From: Acidobacteriota bacterium
Lineage (GTDB): Bacteria > Acidobacteriota > Vicinamibacteria > Vicinamibacterales > SCN-69-37
Direction of reading: 5' to 3'
DNA length: 64,000 nucleotides
Assembly: GCA_016716905.1 (NCBI GenBank)
Contig: JADJUS010000003.1
Location: forward strand, 62,001 to 126,000
Below the pieces are notes generated by a model. It searched no databases. It was not told where the DNA came from and saw only the letters and a program-made list of their open reading frames with translations. Of this stretch, positions 1 to 8,227 are shown in pieces. Within the stretch, counting starts at the first letter, position 1. The number at the start of each line of letters is the position of its first letter. Made by a program: the position numbers and the translations under genes.

Positions 1-473
1 AGTGGGACGAAGATGTGCTGCCGCACGGTGAACTGCTCGTGCGTGTATTCGATGGTGATGCCTTCGGGGCGCGTGAGCACCGACGTGGCGACCGAACGGC
101 CGGGAATCGCAGCGGTGTATTTCGGGATGCGGAACGTGAGTTCGAAGTCGTGCAGCCACTTGATCGGCCACGACCAGAGCTCCAGCAGCCCGTCCTCAGT
201 GCCCATCGCGATGGCGCGTCGCCCGACGGCCGACATGAACATGCCCGGGCGTGACGGCCCGCCCAACGCCAGGGGCGAGTCTCCCAGCGGGAAAAATGGA
301 ATCGTCGTCGCGCCGCTGTCAAAGACCTTGTCCGTGACCGCAGCAGGCGCGCCAGGCGCGCGCGGCGGCGGATCCTGCGCGGCGGCGGGCTGCCACAGCA
401 GGGCGGCGCAGGCCAGGGCCGTGATCAACCCGGTGGTGCGAAACGTGGAGGGAGAGACGCCAAGTCCGATCAT
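1..473 (-). CDS. Secreted protein, N-terminal part; possible glycogen-debranching-type glycan enzyme (runs off left edge)
   Basis: Reading leftward from the ATG at 473, an open frame of 157 residues continues to the window edge without a stop, so the C-terminus is missing. It opens with a signal peptide: a hydrophobic stretch (LITALACAALLW) followed by AAAQ, a likely signal peptidase I site near residue 33. The mature part contains PFFPLGDSPLALGG, then ELWSWPIKWLHDFEL and ITIEYTHEQFTVRQHIFVP. These aromatic, beta-rich strings resemble the N-terminal sugar-binding domain of acidobacterial proteins called glycogen debranching enzymes. The gene is convincing, but the function rests on remembered similarity only. 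It is divergent from tyrA, with 46 bases between the two starts. Confidence 0.7.
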   Translation of the reverse strand, partial: MIGLGVSPSTFRTTGLITALACAALLWQPAAAQDPPPRAPGAPAAVTDKVFDSGATTIPFFPLGDSPLALGGPSRPGMFMSAVGRRAIAMGTEDGLLELWSWPIKWLHDFELTFRIPKYTAAIPGRSVATSVLTRPEGITIEYTHEQFTVRQHIFVP

Positions 474-519
474 GCCGCGATAGTAACCGCGTTGCCGCCT
501 CATCTACACTTGATGCGCC

Positions 520-1590
520 GTGGCCACAGAGACCGACCTCGATGCCCTTCGTGCGCGCATTCGCGAACTCGATCGCGGGCTGATTGACCTCGCGGCGGAA
601 CGTGTGGCGGTGGCCCGGCAGGTCGGCGAGGCCAAGCGCCGGGCCGACCAGCCGATTGTGGACTACGCCCAGGAGCGCGTGGTGCTCGAGCGCACACGGG
701 TCGCCGCGCAGGAGGCGGGCCTCGATGCCCGTGTGGCCGAGGCCATTCTCGTCACGTTGATTCGCGCCGCCGTGAGCGCCCAGGATCAAGACAGCTGGCG
801 CCATGCTTCGGTTGGGCTCGGCAAGACGGCGGTCGTGGTGGGCGGCGAAGGCCGCATGGGCCGCTGGTTTACGCGCTTCCTGGCCGATCAGGGATATATC
901 GTTGGCGCGCTCGATATCAGCGCGGGTGGCGACGAGCGCGCATGGGCCGAGTCCGTCCTGCCGACCGCCGATCTGGTGGTGTGCTCCACGCCGCCGGCGG
1001 CCACCGCAACCTTGTACGAGAGTTGGATGGTTGCACCTCCAGCCGGTGTCATCGTGGACATCGCCAGCATCAAGACGCCGCTCATCGCGCCCATTCGCCG
1101 GCTGCAGGCGGCCGGCGCGTCGGTCGCATCAATTCACCCGATGTTCGGGCCGTCCGTGGTGCTCCTGCGTGAGTGCGACGTGGTGATCTGCGATACCGGA
1201 GACGCCGTGGCGACGGCGACGGTCGCCGAACTCTTCACCTCAACCACCGCGCGGCTGATCAGCCTGCCTCTTGAGGAACACGATCGCCAGATGGCCGATG
1301 CGTTGACGTTGGCGCATGCCACCGTCATCGCGTTTGCCCTGGCGCTGCCGGAGGCCGGCGTCCCCGTACGCAGCACCACGCTTGGCGCCCTGCAGACCCT
1401 GTCGGCGAATCTCGTCCGCGAGAGTCCCGACGTGTACTACGAAATCCAGGCCCTCAATCCCAATTCCGCCGGTGCGCTCGACAGGCTCGCCGGTGCGCTC
1501 AACCGCGTGCGCGACGCCATCAGGTCGCGTGATGCGGGAGCGTTTACCGCGCTGATGCGCGAAGGCGAAGGGAAGACCGGTCCTTCCTGA
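520..1590 (+). CDS. tyrA: Bifunctional chorismate mutase / prephenate dehydrogenase (T-protein type)
   Basis: This enzyme should convert chorismate to prephenate and then oxidise prephenate to 4-hydroxyphenylpyruvate for tyrosine synthesis, in the cytoplasm. Residues 1-90 form an AroQ-type helical chorismate mutase domain (LDALRARIRELD, a conserved Lys in EAKRRADQPI). The dehydrogenase domain follows, with an NAD-binding glycine loop GGEGRMGRWF near residue 107, then DIASIKTPL and the catalytic-histidine motif HPMFGP. Order and motifs match the E. coli TyrA T-protein, and 356 residues is a normal length. It starts with GTG, giving VATETDLDALR. It stands alone, with the spermidine-synthase fusion 45 bases downstream. 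aroB lies far away at 57891, so aromatic synthesis genes are scattered. Confidence 0.95.
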   Translation: MATETDLDALRARIRELDRGLIDLAAERVAVARQVGEAKRRADQPIVDYAQERVVLERTRVAAQEAGLDARVAEAILVTLIRAAVSAQDQDSWRHASVGLGKTAVVVGGEGRMGRWFTRFLADQGYIVGALDISAGGDERAWAESVLPTADLVVCSTPPAATATLYESWMVAPPAGVIVDIASIKTPLIAPIRRLQAAGASVASIHPMFGPSVVLLRECDVVICDTGDAVATATVAELFTSTTARLISLPLEEHDRQMADALTLAHATVIAFALALPEAGVPVRSTTLGALQTLSANLVRESPDVYYEIQALNPNSAGALDRLAGALNRVRDAIRSRDAGAFTALMREGEGKTGPS

Positions 1591-1635
1591 GGGGCAGGGT
1601 AAACGCCGAGGCCTCTCTGGTAGTATGCCGGGACC

Positions 1636-4071
1636 ATGACCGAGCGTGTTTCCCAGATTCCTGTCGCTGAACGTGTGTTGCCAGCCATGCTGGCGTTGTT
1701 TGTCGGGAGCGGCTGCGCCGCCCTGATTTACGAAGTCGTCTGGTTCCAGATGCTTCAGTTGTCGCTGGGCTCGTCGGCGGTCTCGCTGGGGGTGCTCCTG
1801 GGCACGTTCATGGGCGGCATGTGTCTGGGGAGTTGGCTGTTCCCGAAATATGTGGGCAACCAGAACCATCCGCTGCGGATGTACGCGTATCTCGAACTCG
1901 GGATTGGCGTGTGCGGCATCCTGGTGCTTCTGGTGGTGCCGCTGCTGGGCGGCGTCTACACGGCGATTGCCGGCACCGGCCAGTTCAGTGTGTTCATGCG
2001 CGGCCTCGTCGCTGCCGTGGTCTTGCTGCCACCCACACTGATGATGGGCGCCACCCTGCCGGCAATTTCCCGCTGGGTGGAAGCGACGCCACGCGGCGTC
2101 GGCTGGCTGGGCTTCTTCTACGGCGGCAACATCGCGGGCGCCGTCGTTGGCTGCCTTCTGGCCGGCTTTTATCTGTTGCGCGTGTTTGACATGGCCACGG
2201 CGACGTTTGTGGCCGTCGCGCTTAACGTGATTGTGGGCCTGCTGGCCCTGACCATCGCGAACCGGGCTCCGTACGATGCGCCGGACCCGAACCGCGCCCA
2301 GGTCGGTCCTGCGCCAGGCTCCCGCGTGGTGTACATCACCATTGCGTTGTCGGGTCTGACGGCGCTCGCTGCTCAGGTGATCTGGACGCGTGTCCTTTCC
2401 CTGCTCTTCGGCGCCACGGTTTATACCTTCTCCTTGATCCTGGCGGTGTTCCTCGTCGGGCTGGGCATCGGCAGCAGCCTGGGCGCGTCGATGGCACGCA
2501 GTATGAAGAACCCGCGCGCGGCCCTGGGCTGGACACAGATGTTGCTCTGCGTGGCGCTGGCCTATGCGGCCTACATGACCAACGCCTCCATGCCGTTCTG
2601 GCCCATCAATCCGCAGATTACGTCCGGCCAGCCGTTCATGAATTTCCAGCTCGACCTTATGCGGGCAACATTCGTCATTCTGCCTGGCGCGATTCTCTGG
2701 GGCATGAGCTTCCCGCTGGCGCTGGCGTCTGTGGCCAGCAGGAACCAGGATCCCGCGCGCCTGGTCGGCGGCGTCTATGCCGCCAACACCGTCGGGGCCA
2801 TCGTCGGCGCCTTGTTCGCCAGCCTCCTCGCGGTGGCGTGGATCGGATCGCAGCAGACGCAGATGGCGCTCATCGGCATTTCGGCGATCGCCGGCCTCAT
2901 GATGCTGGCATCATCTGCCGACGATGCCGGCAAGGGCCGCACACAGTTGGCCACCATGTTCATCTTGATCCTGGTGACCGGCGGCGCGGGCCTGCTGGCG
3001 CGCTCGGTTCCCCCGATGCCCTGGCTGCTCGTGGCCTACGGCCGCTACGCGGCCACCTGGGTGGGACAGAACGAGATCATCTACATGGGTGAAGGCATGA
3101 CCGCGTCGGTGGCCGTGTCGCGCACACCCAACGGCGTGCTGAATTATCACAACGCCGGCAAGGTGCAGGCATCGAGCGAGCCCCAGGACATGCGGCTGCA
3201 GCGCCTGCTCGGCCACATGACCACGCTGATTCCGGAAAACCCGAAGTCGGTGCTGGTCATCGGATGCGGCGCTGGCGTCACGGCCGGGGCGGTCTCGATC
3301 GACCCCGTGCTCTCGGCGGTCACGATTGCCGAAATCGAACCGCTCGTGCCCGAAGTGGTCTCGAAGTACTTTTCGGAGCACAACTTCGCGGTGGTGCAGA
3401 ACCCGAAGGTGCGTGTGCACCTCGACGACGCGCGCCACTTCCTGCTGACGACCAAGGAGAAGTTTGACGCCGTCACGTCTGACCCGCTTGACCCCTGGGT
3501 CAAGGGCGCGGCCACGCTCTACACGCGCGAGTTCTTTGACGTGGTGAAGGCGCATCTCAACCCCGGTGGTGTGGTGACGTTGTTCGTGCAGCTCTACGAG
3601 AGCAGCGATGCGGCCGTGAAGAGTGAAATCGCGACGTTCCTGGAGGCGTTCCCTCAGGGCGTGGTGTTCGCCAACACAATCAACGGACAGGGCTACGACC
3701 TGGTCCTGGTGGGGCAGCTTGACCCGAAGCCGATCGATGTCGATCGCGTGCAGGCGCGCCTCAGCGACCCGGCGAACGCGGCGATTGCGAAGTCGCTGTC
3801 CGAAATCGGAGTGTTTTCTGCAGTTGACCTGTTCGGCACCTACGGCGGCCGCAAGGATGACATGGGAGGCTGGCTTGCCGGCGCCCAGATCAACCGCGAC
3901 CGGAACCTCCGACTCCAATACCTGGCAGGGCTTGGCCTGAACCTGTACGAGGCGGCGGCGATTTACAGGAACATGTCCTCAGAGAGCCGGTATCCGGAAG
4001 GCTTGTTTACCGGATCGCCCGAAACGATTGAAGCCCTTCGGGCTGCCATCGCGAGGGCGCACGGCCGGTAG
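1636..4071 (+). CDS. Polytopic membrane protein fused to a spermidine-synthase-like domain
   Basis: 811 residues in two parts. Residues about 15-450 hold two blocks of hydrophobic helices resembling a transporter (first helix around AMLALFVGSGCAALIY). Residues about 470-811 form a soluble aminopropyltransferase-like domain. The S-adenosyl ligand loop VLVIGCGAGVTAG is near residue 539, and TSDPLDPW supplies Asp616 and Asp619 in the D-x-x-D spacing of the spermidine synthase active site. Such fused MFS/spermidine synthase proteins are a known family of unproven substrate. Catalytic Asp retention suggests an active transferase, perhaps modifying or exporting a polyamine. The first of three unknown secreted paralogues begins 43 bases downstream on the same strand, suggesting one transcription unit. 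Confidence 0.88.
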   Translation: MTERVSQIPVAERVLPAMLALFVGSGCAALIYEVVWFQMLQLSLGSSAVSLGVLLGTFMGGMCLGSWLFPKYVGNQNHPLRMYAYLELGIGVCGILVLLVVPLLGGVYTAIAGTGQFSVFMRGLVAAVVLLPPTLMMGATLPAISRWVEATPRGVGWLGFFYGGNIAGAVVGCLLAGFYLLRVFDMATATFVAVALNVIVGLLALTIANRAPYDAPDPNRAQVGPAPGSRVVYITIALSGLTALAAQVIWTRVLSLLFGATVYTFSLILAVFLVGLGIGSSLGASMARSMKNPRAALGWTQMLLCVALAYAAYMTNASMPFWPINPQITSGQPFMNFQLDLMRATFVILPGAILWGMSFPLALASVASRNQDPARLVGGVYAANTVGAIVGALFASLLAVAWIGSQQTQMALIGISAIAGLMMLASSADDAGKGRTQLATMFILILVTGGAGLLARSVPPMPWLLVAYGRYAATWVGQNEIIYMGEGMTASVAVSRTPNGVLNYHNAGKVQASSEPQDMRLQRLLGHMTTLIPENPKSVLVIGCGAGVTAGAVSIDPVLSAVTIAEIEPLVPEVVSKYFSEHNFAVVQNPKVRVHLDDARHFLLTTKEKFDAVTSDPLDPWVKGAATLYTREFFDVVKAHLNPGGVVTLFVQLYESSDAAVKSEIATFLEAFPQGVVFANTINGQGYDLVLVGQLDPKPIDVDRVQARLSDPANAAIAKSLSEIGVFSAVDLFGTYGGRKDDMGGWLAGAQINRDRNLRLQYLAGLGLNLYEAAAIYRNMSSESRYPEGLFTGSPETIEALRAAIARAHGR

Positions 4072-4113
4072 CCAGCTCGCGTCTTCGTGGTACCATCCCG
4101 GGCGACACCCGTC

Positions 4114-5244
4114 ATGCCTATCCGTCACCGACTGACCGTCGTGGGCTTGGGGCTCGGCCTGTGGATGGCTGTGCCCGCGGCCCAGGCGCCAGTGCCGGCG
4201 CCGGTGACGGCCACGCAGGTGGCGAAGGCGCTGCCCGAGAAACTGTCAGACGCGGAGTACTGGGCACTCAGCGAGAGCCTGTCGGAACCCGGCGGCACAT
4301 TCCGATCAGACAATCTGGTCTCAAACGAGATCTACATGCAGTCGATCATTCCCGAGCTGCAGACCGTGACCCGGCCCGGCCGCGTCTATCTGGGTGTGGG
4401 CCCCGAGCAGAACTTCACGTACATCACGGCGCTGAAACCGCGCATGGTGTTTATCATCGACATCAGGCGCGGCAACCTGCACACACAGTTGATGTACAAG
4501 GCGCTCTTCGAGCTCTCGAAGGACCGCGCCGACTTTGTGTCGAAGTTGTTCTCCAAGAAGCGGCCTGAGGGCTTGACCGCCAGGGCCACCGCGCAGGAGT
4601 TGTTCGCCGCGTTTGCCGGCGTTGATTCCAGCGAGGCGCTGTATAAGGAGAACCTCGCGGCTATCGAGTCGCACTTGACGCGTGCGCATGAGTTTCCGCT
4701 CTCGAAGGACGACCTTGAGGGCATCGCGTATGTGTATAACAACTTCTATTGGTTCGGGCCGAGCCTGACCTATTCGTCCAGCAGCGGGGGCACCGGCGGC
4801 CGAGGCAACTTCGTCAATTACCAGGCGCTGATGGTGGCCGACGATGGCGCGGGTGTCTCGCGCAGTTTCCTGGCCAATGATGAGAACTTCATGTTCATGA
4901 AGGACCTCGAGACCAGGAACCTGCTCGTGCCGGTGGTGGGAAATTTTGGCGGGCCAAAAGCCATCCGTAGTGTCGGCAAGTATGTTCGTGACCGGGGCGG
5001 TCTGGTGTCGGCCTTCTACCTGTCGAACGTCGAGCAGTACCTGACGCAGCAAGGGCTGTGGTACACCTTCTGCGGAAACTTCGCCACGCTCCCGCTCGAC
5101 GAGTCCAGCACGTTCATCTATTCCCAGAGCGGGGGCAGTGGAGGTGGCGGCGGCGGCAACCTGCTCTCCTGGTATCGCCCGATTCTCGCCGACGTCAAGG
5201 CCAACAAGTGCGACGCTGGTGGACCGTCCTCGCTCAGCCGCTAG
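4114..5244 (+). CDS. Secreted protein of unknown function, tandem paralogue 1 of 3
   Basis: The ATG at 4114 gives a clean signal peptide (LTVVGLGLGLWMAVPAAQA). The in-frame GTG at 4087 would only add nine residues ahead of it. The 376-residue product shares a scaffold with the next two genes: LSDAEYWALSESLSEPGG, then SDNLVSNE, then YLGVGPEQNFTYI (residues about 92-104) and IIDIRRGN with Asp116. Near the C-terminus come VVGNFGG and SNVEQYL (304-310). A glycine loop after a strand, followed by an acidic residue ending the next strand, resembles a class I SAM-methyltransferase Rossmann fold, which would be odd for an exported protein. Low-complexity Gly/Ser stretches (SSSSGGTGGRG and a C-terminal GGSGGGGGG) interrupt it. 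I do not recognise the family with certainty. Confidence 0.85.
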   Translation: MPIRHRLTVVGLGLGLWMAVPAAQAPVPAPVTATQVAKALPEKLSDAEYWALSESLSEPGGTFRSDNLVSNEIYMQSIIPELQTVTRPGRVYLGVGPEQNFTYITALKPRMVFIIDIRRGNLHTQLMYKALFELSKDRADFVSKLFSKKRPEGLTARATAQELFAAFAGVDSSEALYKENLAAIESHLTRAHEFPLSKDDLEGIAYVYNNFYWFGPSLTYSSSSGGTGGRGNFVNYQALMVADDGAGVSRSFLANDENFMFMKDLETRNLLVPVVGNFGGPKAIRSVGKYVRDRGGLVSAFYLSNVEQYLTQQGLWYTFCGNFATLPLDESSTFIYSQSGGSGGGGGGNLLSWYRPILADVKANKCDAGGPSSLSR

Positions 5245-6320
5245 CGCTCGTTGCGGTTGGCCTGCTGCTGCTCGGGGCAGCAGCGCGTGCGGGTGCGCCC
5301 GACCACACCGTTCCCGATCGACTCTCCGACCGCGAATTCTGGGGCCTCGTGTCCGGCATGTCCGAGACCGGCGGCTACTTCCAGTCTGACAACCTCGTCA
5401 GCAACGAGCTGACATTCCAGTGGGTCATTCCAGAACTCCAGCGCCGATGGGTGACGGGCCGTGCCTACCTTGGCGTAGGCCCCGATCAGAACTTCACCTA
5501 CATCGCCTCGCTCCAACCCAGCATCGCGTTCATCGTGGACATCCGCCGTGACAATTTGCGCCTGCAGTTCATGTACAAGGCGCTCCTCGAATTGTCGCCC
5601 ACGAGAGCGGAGTTTCTGTCGCGCCTGTTTTCCCGCGAACGACCGGCTGGATTGGCCGACGACGCGCCCATCGGGCAACTCATGGCGGCGTACACAAGCG
5701 TGCCGCAGTCGCCAGAACGATTTCAGGAAACGCTGAAGCTCATCCGGCACCATCTGGCCGTGCAGCACGGCTTTGCGTTGACGCCGGAGGACTTCGCCGG
5801 CATCGAGTACGTCCTGTCGGCGTTTCAATATGGTGGACCGTTACTGGCGTACGCGAACACCGGACGTATGACCCGCTACCCGACATATCAGGACCTCATG
5901 GAGGCCACCGACCAGGCGGGTGAATTCCACGGGTATCTGTCCAGTGAGATGCAGTACGGCCGGCTGCGTTCGCTTCAGCTCAGGAACCTGGTGGTGCCGG
6001 TGGTGGGTGACTTCGCGGGCACCAAGGCGCTGCGCCAGGTGGCCGACTACCTGAAGGCGCGTGCCGCGGTGGTCGGCGCCATCTACACTTCGAATGTGGA
6101 GCAGTATCTGTTTCAGTACGGCACGTGGCAAAGCTACTACGCCAACATCGCGACGATGCCGATTGACGAGAACAGTATGTTCGTGCGGTCGTGTTTTAAC
6201 TCGTGCGCCACCACAGCGCGCTCACGATCGGCGCAATTGCTCGACCCCGTCGCGTTGCTCCTGCGCGACGTCGCCGCCGGGCGAATCCAGGCGTACTACG
6301 ACGTTCTCTCGCGCAGGTGA
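5208..6320 (+). CDS. Secreted protein of unknown function, tandem paralogue 2 of 3
   Basis: The GTG at 5208 is chosen because it gives a proper signal peptide (VLAQPLALVAVGLLLLGAAARA). The longer frame from 5058 would add only Arg-rich sequence that is a shadow of the upstream gene. It overlaps paralogue 1 by 37 bases, which implies translational coupling. The 370-residue product keeps the family landmarks: LSDREFWGLVSGMSETGG, SDNLVSNE, YLGVGPDQNFTYI, FIVDIRRDN, VVGDFAGTKAL and TSNVEQYL. It lacks the Ser/Gly-rich insert seen in copies 1 and 3. Function is unknown. Coupling to its neighbours suggests the three proteins are made in fixed ratio and may act together. Confidence 0.84.
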   Translation: MRRWWTVLAQPLALVAVGLLLLGAAARAGAPDHTVPDRLSDREFWGLVSGMSETGGYFQSDNLVSNELTFQWVIPELQRRWVTGRAYLGVGPDQNFTYIASLQPSIAFIVDIRRDNLRLQFMYKALLELSPTRAEFLSRLFSRERPAGLADDAPIGQLMAAYTSVPQSPERFQETLKLIRHHLAVQHGFALTPEDFAGIEYVLSAFQYGGPLLAYANTGRMTRYPTYQDLMEATDQAGEFHGYLSSEMQYGRLRSLQLRNLVVPVVGDFAGTKALRQVADYLKARAAVVGAIYTSNVEQYLFQYGTWQSYYANIATMPIDENSMFVRSCFNSCATTARSRSAQLLDPVALLLRDVAAGRIQAYYDVLSRR

Positions 6321-7495
6321 TGTCGGTGTTGCCCCTGCGTCGCGGCGTGTCAGCGGGCGTCCTGGCGCTGGCGCTTGGCCTGGTGTCTCTGGCCAGCGCG
6401 CCGGGACTGCGGGTGGACACGGGGCCGCTGCCCGAACGGCTGGGGAATGCCGAGTTCTGGGCCCTTGTGGAAGCGTTCTCGGAGCCGGGCGGTTACTTCC
6501 AGTCCGACAACCTCGTCTCGAACGAGCACACCTTCCAGTACGTCGTGCCGACGCTCGAGAAGGTGGCGCGTCCCGGCCGCGTCTATCTGGGCGTGGCGCC
6601 CGACCAGAACTTCACGTATCTGTTGGCGCTGAAGCCGCAGATCGCGTTCATCGTGGACATCCGGCGCGGCAACCTGCAGACGCAGTTGATGTACAAGGCG
6701 CTTGTCGAGTTGTCGCTCGACCGCGCCGACTTCGTCGGCCGCCTGTTTGCCCGGCCGCGTCCTGAGGGCCTCACGACGTTTTCGACGGTGGACGACATCT
6801 TCATGTCGTATGCCCGGACGGTGTCGCAGGGCGATCTCCGGACGACAGTATTGGCCGAGATGCTTGATCACCTGACGGTGACGCGCGGGTTCCGACTTGC
6901 GCCCGAGGACATCACCGGCATCGAGGACATCTACGACCAGTTCGTGAGGTTCGGGCCGTCGATCACATACTCGTCCAGTTCCTCAAACCTCTCGGGCCGG
7001 TCGGGCTTTGGGCGGTCCGGCCGTGGCCGCAGCAACTTTCCGACCTACGCAGACTTGATGCGGCAGCACGATGGCACGGGTGTCCAAAGGGGCTATCTCG
7101 CCACCGAAGAGCAGTTCCGGGCCCTGAAGCAGATGCAGGAGCGCAATCTCATCGTGCCTGTAGTTGGAGACTTCGCCGGGGAGAAGGCGTTGCGCGCGGT
7201 CGGGCGCTACGTCCGCGACCATGGAGCGACCATCGGCGCGTTTTACACATCGAACGTCGAACAGTATCTGTTCCGCAACGGTGTATGGCGCGGGTTCTAC
7301 GCCAACCTGGCGGGTCTGCCCGTGGATGATGCGAGTGTCATCATCAGATCGGTCTCGCCGCGCGACGGATACCTCGGCGTGCCGCAGGGCCCCGACGGCC
7401 GCGCCAACGTCCTCGATCCGGTGGCCGCGCTCGTGCGCGACTTCCGCGCGGGCCGCATCACGTCGTACTTCGACGTCACCTCGCGCGTCCAATAG
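6320..7495 (+). CDS. Secreted protein of unknown function, tandem paralogue 3 of 3
   Basis: The ATG at 6320 shares its A with the TGA of paralogue 2 (TGATG), a strong coupling signal, and gives the signal peptide GVLALALGLVSLASA. The in-frame ATG at 6203 would add an Arg-rich segment lying inside the previous gene and is rejected. The 391-residue product repeats the family pattern: LGNAEFWALVEAFSEPGG, SDNLVSNE, YLGVAPDQNFTYL, FIVDIRRGN, VVGDFAGEKAL, TSNVEQYL. It has a Ser/Gly/Arg-rich insert around residues 215-235, at the place where copy 1 has its Gly/Ser insert. The gene ends about 40 bases before a large palindromic element, which may end the transcript. Confidence 0.84.
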   Translation: MSVLPLRRGVSAGVLALALGLVSLASAPGLRVDTGPLPERLGNAEFWALVEAFSEPGGYFQSDNLVSNEHTFQYVVPTLEKVARPGRVYLGVAPDQNFTYLLALKPQIAFIVDIRRGNLQTQLMYKALVELSLDRADFVGRLFARPRPEGLTTFSTVDDIFMSYARTVSQGDLRTTVLAEMLDHLTVTRGFRLAPEDITGIEDIYDQFVRFGPSITYSSSSSNLSGRSGFGRSGRGRSNFPTYADLMRQHDGTGVQRGYLATEEQFRALKQMQERNLIVPVVGDFAGEKALRAVGRYVRDHGATIGAFYTSNVEQYLFRNGVWRGFYANLAGLPVDDASVIIRSVSPRDGYLGVPQGPDGRANVLDPVAALVRDFRAGRITSYFDVTSRVQ

Positions 7496-7535
7496 AACGC
7501 GTCCCTTCTTGTTGCGTGTGTTGTTGGGTTTCTTA

Positions 7536-7761
7536 CCATGAAGATCCATGAAGATCCATGAAGGGCGCGGGGTTGGGTGCCCGGCTCCGCCGGGCAGCAC
7601 GATCGGAGGGAAGTCCCACACGAACGCAGCTGTTTTGGTTGTCGGCTGCGTTCGTGTGGGACTTCCCTCCGATCGTGCATGCCGCCAAAGGCGGCCCCCA
7701 ACCCCGCGCCTTCTGACAGCGCAAACGCCTGAGCTTCATGGAACTTCATGGCCCTTCATGG
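7536..7761. repeat. Large cruciform-forming palindromic element (element D)
   Basis: The core is a perfect 34-bp inverted repeat, 7597-7630 against 7645-7678, around a 14-base loop. Outside it lie a 14-bp matching pair (7564-7577 and 7697-7710) and two small hairpins (7578-7596 and 7679-7696). The edges carry three CCATGAAG units at a 10-base period (7536, 7546, 7556), mirrored by three CTTCATGG units at the same period (7734, 7744, 7754). The element fills the gap between two convergent genes and contains no plausible ORF. Likely roles are bidirectional transcription stop or a mobile palindromic (REP/MITE-like) element. Confidence 0.85.
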
Positions 7762-7782
7762 TGAAGGGCTCTTGGCCACGCT

Positions 7783-8157
7783 TTACGGCATCGGGTGTGC
7801 GCGCTGAATCAGGTGCAGGATGTTGCCGTCGGGATCTTCGAAGAAGACAATTCGGTTGCCGGGCGCCGGCGACGGCTCACTGAGGAACGTCACGTTCAGG
7901 TGATGCAGGCGCTCGCAGGCGGCGTCGAAGTCGTCCACGCCGATGGCCAGATGGCGAATGCCGGGGTCGGTGCGCTGGTTTGGTCCGCGCGGCCCGGTCG
8001 ACGGAATGATTTCCATCAGCGCACCGCTCCGGTCGCGCAGGAACACGTTGCCATCAGAGATGTGGACGACCCTGAACTCCAAGGTGTCGCAGTACCAGGT
8101 GGCCAGGCCCTCTGGATCGGGCGCTGCGATCGCGGTGTGTTCGACCCCGTTGAACAT
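7783..8157 (-). CDS. VOC-superfamily (glyoxalase/dioxygenase-fold) protein
   Basis: 124 residues, the usual size for a single-polypeptide VOC protein with two beta-alpha-beta-beta-beta units. Typical marks are GVEHTAIAAPDPEGLATWY at the start of unit one, GIRHLAIGVDDFDAACERL at the start of unit two, and FFEDPDGNILHLIQ at the end. His and Glu residues in these strings sit where the family binds its metal. Members include glyoxalase I, extradiol dioxygenases and antibiotic-resistance proteins, and the substrate cannot be told from sequence. The gene is divergent from the dioxygenase-superfamily gene at 8228 and converges on the palindromic element at 7536. Confidence 0.88.
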   Translation of the reverse strand: MFNGVEHTAIAAPDPEGLATWYCDTLEFRVVHISDGNVFLRDRSGALMEIIPSTGPRGPNQRTDPGIRHLAIGVDDFDAACERLHHLNVTFLSEPSPAPGNRIVFFEDPDGNILHLIQRAHPMP

Positions 8158-8227
8158 CCGGTGGATTCTAGCCTACGATACACCCGCTCGACAGGCTGCT
8201 GAATTCGAGCACCAGAAAGATTGCACT

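Noticed and set aside
5058..5207. Earlier start for secreted paralogue 2
   Set aside because: The added residues are Arg/His-rich shadow of paralogue 1; the GTG at 5208 begins a proper signal peptide.
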